A stretch of DNA of 12,330 bases from UBA1381 sp964399965 (GTDB lineage Bacteria > Bacillota > Clostridia > UBA1381). A program made the translations under genes and the position numbers. Below, piece by piece: positions 6,285-12,330 of this stretch. Below the pieces are notes generated by a model. The model was not told where the DNA came from and did no database searches. It was given only the letters and a program-made list of their open reading frames with translations. Location of the stretch: assembly GCA_964399965.1 (NCBI GenBank), contig CAYNRX010000047.1:1-12330 (forward strand), read 5' to 3'. How positions within the stretch are numbered: position 1 is the first letter of the stretch; every line of letters begins with the position of its first letter.

Positions 6285-7928
6285 ATGGATACCAAATTCC
6301 TTAAAAAGATCGACATAACAGCCGCTGGGCGAGGGTGTCGTATGTGGCTGGGAGATATCGACGGGGACGGCCGCATGGAGATAGTGATGGTGCAGCCGGA
6401 CGGCGGTTTTGACGACCGCTACTTCCCGCATTCGGTAACGGCGGCCACCGCGTATAACCTGGAAGGGGAAATGCTCTGGCAGATCGGTACGCCCGATCCG
6501 GAGATATTCAGAAGCGGCGCCGATATCCCGGCTCAGATATACGATATAGATAACGACGGCAACAACGAATTTCTTTGCTGCATGGAAGGGGAGCTGCGGA
6601 TATACGACGGTAAGACCGGCACTCTCAAGGAGTCGCATCCGCTTCCCAATAAGCACGCGCATGACTGCATAATCATCGCCGACCTCGAGGGGCGCGGCTA
6701 TCCGCAGAATATAATCCTCAAAAACCGCTATCACCAGCTGTGGGCGCTGGACACCAACTATCAGGTGATGTGGACGTTCAAGGGCAATATCGGCCACTAT
6801 CCCTGGCCGTATGACCTCGATGGGGACGGTCGCGAGGAGCTTATCGCCGGGTATACGGTATTGAACGGTGACGGCGATACGCTGTGGACGATAGATATGC
6901 TCGATCACGCCGACTGCGTATGGGTAGGCGACCTTGACCAGGATCCTACGACCGGCCCTGCTGTGCTTGTGGGCGGCTTGGATACCACGGCTCATACCTG
7001 GGATGGTAAGCTGATCTGGCGTTATACCGATACGGTGGAATCGCAGAATATCGCCCTCGGCAACTTCCGCCCCGATAACCCGGGCACGGAGATGGGCGGC
7101 CTCGACCGCATAGACAGAAGCGGCCCTGAGGGCAAGGACGGGCTCTTCCTCGTGGACTGCAACGGCAAGACCCTTTATAAGGAGGACAGGAAGGTCCCCG
7201 GCTGGAGCACCATCGCTACCGCGATCCACAACTTTGACGGCAAGGGTCACGACCACCTGCTGGCTTATAAGAGAAGCGGCCTGCCGGCGGCCATCTACGA
7301 TGGTTATATGAACCCGGTGTTCACCTTCCCCTTTGACGGCCATATCATGTGGACGGATCTGATAGGAGACGGCCAGCCGCAGATACTTATATATAATGAT
7401 GAAAAGATAGAGATATACTCGGCTAAGGATGTCGACCTGTCAAAGGCGGCTGTGCCGTATACGCGTCCGCAGCCCAAGCGGCTTTATGACTGGACGCGCT
7501 ATTGGGGCAGCGAGATGGATCCGGCGCAGTATGCGGTAAATTACATCACCCATGATTTCTCCACGCAGGAGATAAAGCCCTGGGCATTGAAATGTGCGAT
7601 GGGCGAGGATGAAACGGCCGCAGACCATATCACAAGAGCGGATTTTGTGGTGCTCCTGGTAAATGCACTGGGACTGCGCGCGTATGATTTCCATCACTTT
7701 AAGGACGTATTGACAAGAGATTATTTTGCATCCGCTGTGGATATCGCCAAGAAGCTGGGGATAGCCGAGGGAGAGGACGGATACTTCTTCCCCCGCCGCG
7801 ATATAACGGCCGGAGAAGCGTTGGATATGCTCAAAAAGGCCGGCTGCACCGCCTGCACCGCCCTTGATAAGGACGCTCCCCTGACACGGCGCGATGCCGC
7901 CGCTCTTATCGCCGGCATATGCAAATAA
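6285..7928 (+). CDS. FG-GAP / PL11-like calcium-loop beta-propeller protein with C-terminal SLH-like repeats
   Basis: 547 residues from the ATG at 6285, chosen because AAGGGG (6272-6277) precedes it at good spacing; an in-frame ATG at 6225 adds 20 residues but has no ribosome site and sits at the predicted transcript start. Residues ~5-400 form repeated beta-propeller blades with calcium-binding D-x-D-x-D-G loops: D24-I-D-G-D-G29, D87-I-D-N-D-G92 and D177-L-D-G-D-G182, with weaker copies later. The same fold is used by PL11 rhamnogalacturonan lyases and FG-GAP proteins, so a role in binding or cleaving pectin is plausible. Catalytic residues cannot be assigned. Residues ~430-547 look like one or two degenerate SLH repeats: ITRADF (449-454), FKDV (472-475), and FFPRRDITAGEAL (501-513). 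Neither start gives a signal peptide, which is odd for a cell-wall-binding module. Monocistronic between its own promoter and the next one. Confidence 0.8.
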   Translation: MDTKFLKKIDITAAGRGCRMWLGDIDGDGRMEIVMVQPDGGFDDRYFPHSVTAATAYNLEGEMLWQIGTPDPEIFRSGADIPAQIYDIDNDGNNEFLCCMEGELRIYDGKTGTLKESHPLPNKHAHDCIIIADLEGRGYPQNIILKNRYHQLWALDTNYQVMWTFKGNIGHYPWPYDLDGDGREELIAGYTVLNGDGDTLWTIDMLDHADCVWVGDLDQDPTTGPAVLVGGLDTTAHTWDGKLIWRYTDTVESQNIALGNFRPDNPGTEMGGLDRIDRSGPEGKDGLFLVDCNGKTLYKEDRKVPGWSTIATAIHNFDGKGHDHLLAYKRSGLPAAIYDGYMNPVFTFPFDGHIMWTDLIGDGQPQILIYNDEKIEIYSAKDVDLSKAAVPYTRPQPKRLYDWTRYWGSEMDPAQYAVNYITHDFSTQEIKPWALKCAMGEDETAADHITRADFVVLLVNALGLRAYDFHHFKDVLTRDYFASAVDIAKKLGIAEGEDGYFFPRRDITAGEALDMLKKAGCTACTALDKDAPLTRRDAAALIAGICK

Positions 7929-7929
7929 A

Positions 7930-7964
7930 CCGGTAAATGCTCCGATATCGCCAGTATTTCCCGG
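7930..7964 (+). other. Imperfect stem-loop after the beta-propeller gene
   Basis: CCGGTAAATGCT (7930-7941) pairs with AGTATTTCCCGG (7953-7964), with one mismatch and one wobble, around an 11-base loop. It starts directly after the stop codon, but A-rich rather than T-rich sequence follows. It may stabilise the 3' end or act as a weak terminator. The rest of the gap to 8064 shows nothing else I can name. Confidence 0.35.
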
Positions 7965-8064
7965 AAAATGCGCCAAACTTCACAAAAGAACAGTCCCCGA
8001 GCGTTCACAATATATACATTAGTGATGGTAAACAAAAAAACGGGTGAAAAAATATAAAAAACAC

Positions 8065-8093
8065 TTGACAATCCATATGTTTGATAGTATAAT
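8065..8093 (+). promoter_or_regulatory. Perfect consensus sigma-A promoter of the SLH protein gene
   Basis: TTGACA (8065-8070), a 17-base spacer and TATAAT (8088-8093) match the consensus at every position. The start is expected near 8100, giving a leader of about 47 bases with AGGAGGT at 8136-8142. This predicts very strong, probably constitutive expression, as expected for an abundant surface protein. Confidence 0.93.
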
Positions 8094-8146
8094 TATAAAA
8101 GAAATCCATTTTATGATGAATCATAGAAGGTGTATAGGAGGTCAAA

Positions 8147-9967
8147 ATGATGAGAAAATCAAAGAAGACGCTTGTTGTTTCACTCGCATTGGCAGCAAGC
8201 ATGGCTGCTTCGGCTTTCTCCGCTTTCGCATTCAGTGACGTAAGCGATGGCGAATGGTATGCCGAGGCTGTGAACAGTATGTCTGCTAAAGGCCTTGTAA
8301 ATGGTTATGAGGACGGTTCTTTCCGCCCCAATGACAACATTTCCAGAGCTGAAGTGGCAAAGATACTGACAACATATTTCAACGTAACAGCTTCCACTCA
8401 GGAAGAGATGTCCGATGTTCCGGCCGGCGCATGGTATGAGGACGCTATGAGAAAGGCTGTAGGAGCAGGCTACATGAAGGGCGACTCCGGTGCAGTTGTT
8501 ACATATCGTCCTGAGGACAACATCACCAGACAGGAAGCGGCCGTTATGATCGTGCGCGCATTTGACTGGGATCCGTCAGGCAGTGCCAGCTTCACAGACA
8601 GCGCAGAAATCGCTGATTGGGCGGCAAATGCCATAGCTACTCTTGTAAACAAGGGCGTTATCAACGGTTATGAGGATGGTTCCTTCAAGCCGACAGCGGC
8701 TATAACAAGAGCAGAATTCTGCAAGATGTTCGATACAGCTATAACAGTTTCCGCATCGACAGGTGCGACAGCTACACCGGGCTTCATCCCCGGCGGCTCG
8801 ACCGGCGGTGTTAATACATCGACCAACTCCGGTGGTTCGTTCCCCGGCGGCGGTGGCGGTGGCGGAATCGGCGGCGGTAATAACAACCAGGGTCTGACTC
8901 CGGCAACAGCTACACCCGTACCTTCGGCAACAGCTACACCGACAGCTGCTCCTTCAACAGAGCCGACAGCTGAGCCGACAGCTACAGCCGAGCCGATAAC
9001 CGACGAGGATAAGGACGCTATCTCCACAATGGCTCCGACAGAGGAAGAGAAGCCGGCTATAGATGAGACTGTAGAAAACGTAGCTAACAACGTAGCAGAC
9101 AAGGCTACAACAGTTGGCGAAAAGACAACAGCTATCGTAGAGGCTAACCGTGAGACAGCTATCAATGACGCTATAACAGCTGCTACCGAAGAGAAGACAA
9201 ACGCTAAGGTAGAGGCTAAGGCTGAAGAGCTTGATAAAACTGTTGACGAGATTTTGGCTGATGAAGAAGTAATGGCTGAGATCAAGACCGAGGTTGCAGG
9301 CGAGATCGAAACAGAAAGAGCTGAGATCGAAGAAGCTGCGGTAGCAGAGCTGGAGACAGTTGCCCAGAAGCAGGCTGAGGCTCAGGCTGCTACAGATGCT
9401 GCATCAGCTTTCACCTACGGTGCTGTATACGATGCATTGAGAAGCTACAATGCAACTGTTGTAGAGGAGAACGAGACAGCTAACGTTAACCAGATAGTAA
9501 ACACAGGCCTGGTACAGGCTATGTGTGAGGAAGACGCTGAAACAGAGGCTGTATATGCTCCCCACTACGCTTACACAATGATGAAGGCTCAGGAAGTTCT
9601 GGCCGACCAGGGAGTTAGCAATTACTCCAATAACGCTCTTATTGCAACGGTTGTAGAAGCTGTTAATACAGCGGCCGATAAGGTTATTTATGTAGCTAAC
9701 GCTAGCGATGAAGCAGGCAGGATCCTTGCTTACAGAGCGGACTTTGCTTCCTTCGTAAGAGCTGAGATCTATCCGAAGATGGAGGCTAAGGCTCCCGAGG
9801 GTTACACAGCAGACCAGATGGCAGAGCTTCAGGATGCGGCAAGACTGGCAGCGCTTGATCTTCTGTTCAATGAAAAGGCTGTAGAGTACATTGAGTCGGT
9901 TGAAAATGTAACACCGGAAGTTCTCAGAACAGCTTATGTACAGTATGTAGCAGGTATTACCGAGTAA
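8147..9967 (+). CDS. Secreted protein with three SLH repeats and an Ala/Glu-rich C-terminal region
   Basis: 606 residues (a second ATG at 8150 is equally well spaced from AGGAGGT). A basic N-terminus and hydrophobic core form a Sec signal peptide, with probable cleavage after AFA at residue 28. Three SLH repeats follow: ~29-75 (FSDV at 29-32, ISRAEV from 65), ~87-138 (SDV at 89-91, ITRQEA from 126) and ~148-200 (SFTD at 148-151, ITRAEF from 186). In known proteins such triplets bind pyruvylated secondary cell-wall polymer. A Gly-rich stretch (234-244) and a Thr/Pro/Ala/Glu linker (250-283) lead to an Ala/Glu-rich, probably helical or coiled-coil region (~285-420). A further helical region (~420-606) resembles nothing I recognise. 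Codon use is skewed to GCT, ACA and GTA, as in highly expressed genes. It is likely a structural or scaffold envelope protein; no catalytic motif is visible. Confidence 0.9.
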   Translation: MMRKSKKTLVVSLALAASMAASAFSAFAFSDVSDGEWYAEAVNSMSAKGLVNGYEDGSFRPNDNISRAEVAKILTTYFNVTASTQEEMSDVPAGAWYEDAMRKAVGAGYMKGDSGAVVTYRPEDNITRQEAAVMIVRAFDWDPSGSASFTDSAEIADWAANAIATLVNKGVINGYEDGSFKPTAAITRAEFCKMFDTAITVSASTGATATPGFIPGGSTGGVNTSTNSGGSFPGGGGGGGIGGGNNNQGLTPATATPVPSATATPTAAPSTEPTAEPTATAEPITDEDKDAISTMAPTEEEKPAIDETVENVANNVADKATTVGEKTTAIVEANRETAINDAITAATEEKTNAKVEAKAEELDKTVDEILADEEVMAEIKTEVAGEIETERAEIEEAAVAELETVAQKQAEAQAATDAASAFTYGAVYDALRSYNATVVEENETANVNQIVNTGLVQAMCEEDAETEAVYAPHYAYTMMKAQEVLADQGVSNYSNNALIATVVEAVNTAADKVIYVANASDEAGRILAYRADFASFVRAEIYPKMEAKAPEGYTADQMAELQDAARLAALDLLFNEKAVEYIESVENVTPEVLRTAYVQYVAGITE

Positions 9968-9984
9968 TCCCGATAAGGATATTC

Positions 9985-10015
9985 AAGAAGCTCCCCTAAT
10001 AAGGGAGCTTCTTTT
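9985..10015 (+). terminator. Intrinsic terminator of the SLH protein gene
   Basis: AAGAAGCTCCC (9985-9995) pairs perfectly with GGGAGCTTCTT (10003-10013) around a 7-base loop and runs into a short T tract. It lies 17 bases after the stop codon and isolates the strong SLH transcript from the next gene. Confidence 0.9.
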
Positions 10016-10060
10016 GCGTATCGGAAAAATTAAATTTTTATTAATAAACAACACTGGGTC

Positions 10061-10089
10061 TTGAAGAAATGACGTGTATATGATATAAT
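10061..10089 (+). promoter_or_regulatory. Sigma-A promoter of the anchored-protein / rlmD unit
   Basis: TTGAAG (10061-10066), a 17-base spacer and TATAAT (10084-10089) predict a start near 10096. AAAGGA at about 10123-10128 then precedes the ATG at 10139. It probably also drives rlmD, which follows after only 18 bases. Confidence 0.82.
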
Positions 10090-10138
10090 GAAACAGAATA
10101 TAGGATATATTGTGTGAAAAAGAAAGGAATGACCGATA

Positions 10139-10990
10139 ATGAAAAGGTGGCAGAAAGTCGTAACAGGTATAGCGGCGGCAGCCGTTGTTTTGGCAGCTGC
10201 GGGCTTTGGTACGTATAAGCTGTACATAGTGCCGAATATTTTGGAACCGGCGGCAGAAAAAGCAAGTGCCGTACTGGCTGACAAGGATTTCCAGGAAACG
10301 ATGAACAGCATGGCGGCGGAATTGCAGGCGGAGGGACTTTTGGATGAAGAGGTATTCAATAAGTATTTTGCCGATGCGCAGGAAACGTCAGAGCCGCTCT
10401 CTGTTATCCTTGGCACAGCTGTGCCGGAGGAAGAGATAGCGACTATAGAAGCGGTGGCCGGCGATATGGGCGTGAATATATCCCAGGTTGCCAAGGGCGA
10501 TGAACCGATAACGAACAATAACGCCTGGGAGCTGAAAGACAAGCTGGCCTCAAGCGGTGTATCGGAAAGCTCTATAAACAAGGTAACTTCGGCAATGGAG
10601 ATCGTCCCCGATCCCCCGGCAACAGAGCGTCCGGCGGACACTTCCGGCAGCTCATCCAATTCAGGCGGTAAGAGCGAAAGCAGCAAGAATGAGAGCAGCA
10701 AGAGCGAGGACAGCAAGAATGAGAGCAGTAAGAGCGAGGGCAGCAGCTCCGGTGACAGCAGCTCTTCGGAGGTATCGGGCGATTCGGCCTACGAGCGGAT
10801 AAAGAACGCGGCCAGCGCGTCTGAATTTGCCGCAGGAGCCGCGATCCTGGGCAAGATAGACGTAGGCACGGTGATGAGCCTGTACAATTCTGACCGGGCG
10901 GCCTGCAAGGAATATATAACCTCGCGCCTGTCAGCTTCAGAGATAAGTACGGCGTTGGCTCTTTACGGAAAATACAGCCATTTACTTTAA
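10139..10990 (+). CDS. Membrane-anchored protein of unknown function with Ser-rich spacer
   Basis: 283 residues; I do not recognise the family. A short basic N-terminus and an Ala/Val-rich hydrophobic segment (~7-30) without a clear cleavage or lipobox motif suggest a single N-terminal membrane anchor with the rest outside. Residues ~35-165 are acidic and helical. A low-complexity Ser/Lys/Glu/Asn spacer follows (~170-215), containing two 10-residue repeats (182-191 and 192-201). The C-terminal ~70 residues form a compact helical unit with Ala-rich segments. The layout (anchor, helical domain, flexible spacer, small helical domain) resembles a wall-spanning or protein-binding envelope factor, but no enzymatic motif is seen. 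It stops 18 bases before rlmD, so the two are probably co-transcribed; a functional link is not implied by that alone. Confidence 0.85.
   Translation: MKRWQKVVTGIAAAAVVLAAAGFGTYKLYIVPNILEPAAEKASAVLADKDFQETMNSMAAELQAEGLLDEEVFNKYFADAQETSEPLSVILGTAVPEEEIATIEAVAGDMGVNISQVAKGDEPITNNNAWELKDKLASSGVSESSINKVTSAMEIVPDPPATERPADTSGSSSNSGGKSESSKNESSKSEDSKNESSKSEGSSSGDSSSSEVSGDSAYERIKNAASASEFAAGAAILGKIDVGTVMSLYNSDRAACKEYITSRLSASEISTALALYGKYSHLL
10681..10740 (+). repeat. Two tandem 30-bp repeats inside the Ser-rich spacer
   Basis: Units 10681-10710 and 10711-10740 match at 28 of 30 bases; one change is silent and the other alters the last residue of the unit from Asp to Gly. Each unit encodes ten residues rich in Ser, Lys, Asn and Glu. 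It is an in-frame duplication and a likely site of length variation between strains. Confidence 0.9.
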
Positions 10991-11008
10991 GATACACAAG
11001 GAGAACAG

Positions 11009-12330
11009 ATGGTACCTGTTGAGAAAAACAGACTTTATACAATAGAGATAACTGATCTGGCGTCCGATGGGAACGGCATCGGCCGGGTGGAAGGATTTGC
11101 GGTATTCATACCGGCCACCGCTCCCGGGGATGTAGTGAAAACGCTTATAGTTAAGGTAAACAGGAGCTGTGCCTACGGCCGGGCGGAGGAGATAATAAAG
11201 CCTTCTCCGCTCCGCCGGAAGGCGGAATGCCCGGTATACAGAAGATGCGGCGGCTGTCAGCTGTCGCATATTTTGTACGCTGAACAGCTGCGGCTGAAAA
11301 AGCGTTTCATTGAGGACGCTATGCAGCGATTGGGCGGCTTTAAGGGGCTTTGCGCAGAGGAGATCATCGGCATGGAGGAGCCGCGCCGTTACCGCAATAA
11401 GATGGTGTTTCCGATAGGGAAAGACGATGAGGGAAGGACCGTCTGCGGTTTTTACGCGCCGCGGTCGCACCGGATAATACCGCTGGAGGACTGCCTTTTG
11501 GGCGCGGAAGAATCTTCGCGGGTGATGCGGGCAGTGATCGCCTATATGGAGGAGAGCGGCGTTTTGCCGTATGACGAGGAGTCGCATACCGGCCTTGTGC
11601 GGCGTATATTCGTGCGTACAGCGCGGGCGACCGGGCAGCTGATGGCGGTCATTTCCATAAACGGCGACAGCCTGCCGCAGCCGGAGCTTTTGCTGCGCAA
11701 GCTGGATTTTGCCGACAGCGTGATATTGAATATAAATAAGAAAAGGACAAATCTTGTGCTGGGAGATAAGAACGTTACTCTTGCCGGACGGGGATATATA
11801 GAGGATGTTCTTATGGGGCTGCGGTTTGAGATTTCGCCGAACAGCTTTTTCCAGGTCAACCCTGTGCAGACGGAGAAGCTCTATGAGAAAGCACTTGAAT
11901 ACGCCCAACTTTCGGGGAAGGAGCGCGTCATGGACGTGTACTGCGGCATAGGGACGATATCGCTGTGTGCTGCTAAAAACGCCCGGTCAGTCATAGGAGT
12001 GGAGGTCGTCGAAAGAGCGGTAAGGGATGCGGTGAAAAACGCTGAAAGAAACGGCATAGATAACGTGAGATTCTTTGCCGCTGATGCCTCGGAGCTTGTG
12101 CCGAAGCTCATAGCCGAAGGCGAGACCCCGGATGTTGTCATACTCGATCCGCCCAGGAAGGGCAGCGACGAGAGAACGCTTGAGGCGATCGCCGCGGCCG
12201 CGCCGGAGCGCATCGTCTACGTCTCCTGCAACCCGGCCACGCTTGCCAGGGATGCGGCGTATCTTAAACAGCGCGGATACGCCCCGGTAAGGATGTGCGG
12301 AGTGGATATGTTCCCGGATACGGTGCACGT
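11009..12330 (+). CDS. rlmD: 23S rRNA (uracil-5)-methyltransferase RlmD/RlmCD (RumA family), cut by the window end
   Basis: 440 codons are present with no stop before the window ends, so the C-terminus is missing, probably by only a few residues. The enzyme uses S-adenosylmethionine to make 5-methyluridine in 23S rRNA. A TRAM-like RNA-binding domain fills residues ~5-65. Cysteines 74, 80, 83 and 162 have the spacing of the RumA iron-sulfur cluster ligands. The Rossmann methyltransferase domain shows FFQVNP (~280), DVYCGIGT (309-316), DPPRKG (380-385) and the catalytic Cys at 407 in SCNPATLARD. The sequence breaks off at FPDTVHV, a segment close to the C-terminus in this family. AAGGAG (10998-11003) lies 5 bases before the ATG. 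Bacillota often have a single RlmCD that modifies both U747 and U1939, so the exact target is uncertain. Confidence 0.97.
   Translation, partial: MVPVEKNRLYTIEITDLASDGNGIGRVEGFAVFIPATAPGDVVKTLIVKVNRSCAYGRAEEIIKPSPLRRKAECPVYRRCGGCQLSHILYAEQLRLKKRFIEDAMQRLGGFKGLCAEEIIGMEEPRRYRNKMVFPIGKDDEGRTVCGFYAPRSHRIIPLEDCLLGAEESSRVMRAVIAYMEESGVLPYDEESHTGLVRRIFVRTARATGQLMAVISINGDSLPQPELLLRKLDFADSVILNINKKRTNLVLGDKNVTLAGRGYIEDVLMGLRFEISPNSFFQVNPVQTEKLYEKALEYAQLSGKERVMDVYCGIGTISLCAAKNARSVIGVEVVERAVRDAVKNAERNGIDNVRFFAADASELVPKLIAEGETPDVVILDPPRKGSDERTLEAIAAAAPERIVYVSCNPATLARDAAYLKQRGYAPVRMCGVDMFPDTVH

Noticed and set aside
4808..6376. 522-codon open frame on the minus strand
   Set aside because: It lies antisense to the binding-protein gene, has no recognisable domain, and crosses the strong terminator and promoter at 6124-6206. 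The long minus-strand frames at 152-814, 1103-1825, 3689-4513, 6261-7343 and 10982-11908 are likewise antisense shadows of well-supported genes.
8755..9000. Repetitive Gly and Thr/Pro coding stretch as a mobile or recent-insertion signal
   Set aside because: Low-complexity linkers of this type are normal between SLH repeats and the rest of surface proteins, and the reading frame and codon use continue smoothly on both sides.
10681..10740. Tandem 30-bp repeats as a CRISPR array
   Set aside because: The units are directly adjacent with no spacers and are in frame within a coding sequence.

Overview
The window looks like a chromosomal piece of a Gram-positive, low-to-mid GC Bacillota, probably a gut-type Clostridia. 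The reasons are strong AGGAGG-type ribosome binding sites, consensus sigma-A promoters with 17-bp spacers, a CUT1 sugar transporter of the LplABC type without its own ATPase, an S-layer-homology (SLH) surface protein, and frequent AGA/ATA codons. All genes that can be supported lie on the + strand. I saw no tRNA, rRNA, CRISPR array, transposase or phage gene.

Layout. (1) 83-2236 is a two-part cytoplasmic GH105 enzyme (unsaturated rhamnogalacturonyl/glucuronyl hydrolase) with an unusual ~350-residue beta-rich N-terminal part. It starts at TTG and is preceded by a near-perfect 27-bp palindrome. (2) 2237-2662 is a 426-bp gap with a stem-loop, an 18-bp palindrome, a consensus promoter and a ~240-nt leader. 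(3) 2663-6112 is a three-gene ABC importer operon: two permeases, then a lipoprotein solute-binding protein, ended by a strong intrinsic terminator. (4) 6285-7928, with its own promoter, encodes a calcium-loop (FG-GAP / PL11-like) beta-propeller ending in degenerate SLH-like repeats but with no visible signal peptide. (5) 8147-9967, behind a perfect TTGACA-N17-TATAAT promoter, encodes a secreted protein with three SLH repeats, a Gly/Pro/Thr linker and a long Ala/Glu-rich region. (6) 10139-10990 encodes a membrane-anchored protein of unknown function with a Ser/Lys/Glu spacer built from a 30-bp tandem duplication. (7) 11009 to the right edge is rlmD, a 23S rRNA uracil-5 methyltransferase cut by the end of the window.

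Working model (inference): genes 1-4 form a pectin, probably rhamnogalacturonan-I, oligosaccharide use locus. The importer brings in unsaturated oligosaccharides made outside the cell, and the GH105 enzyme removes the terminal unsaturated uronic acid inside. The propeller protein may bind or cleave the polysaccharide, and an MsmX-type ATPase from elsewhere would power uptake. Genes 5-7 look like a separate envelope/housekeeping region. The parts least explained by known families are the propeller-SLH protein, the C-terminal half of the SLH protein, the anchored 283-aa protein and the regulatory DNA at 25-51 and 2300-2660.
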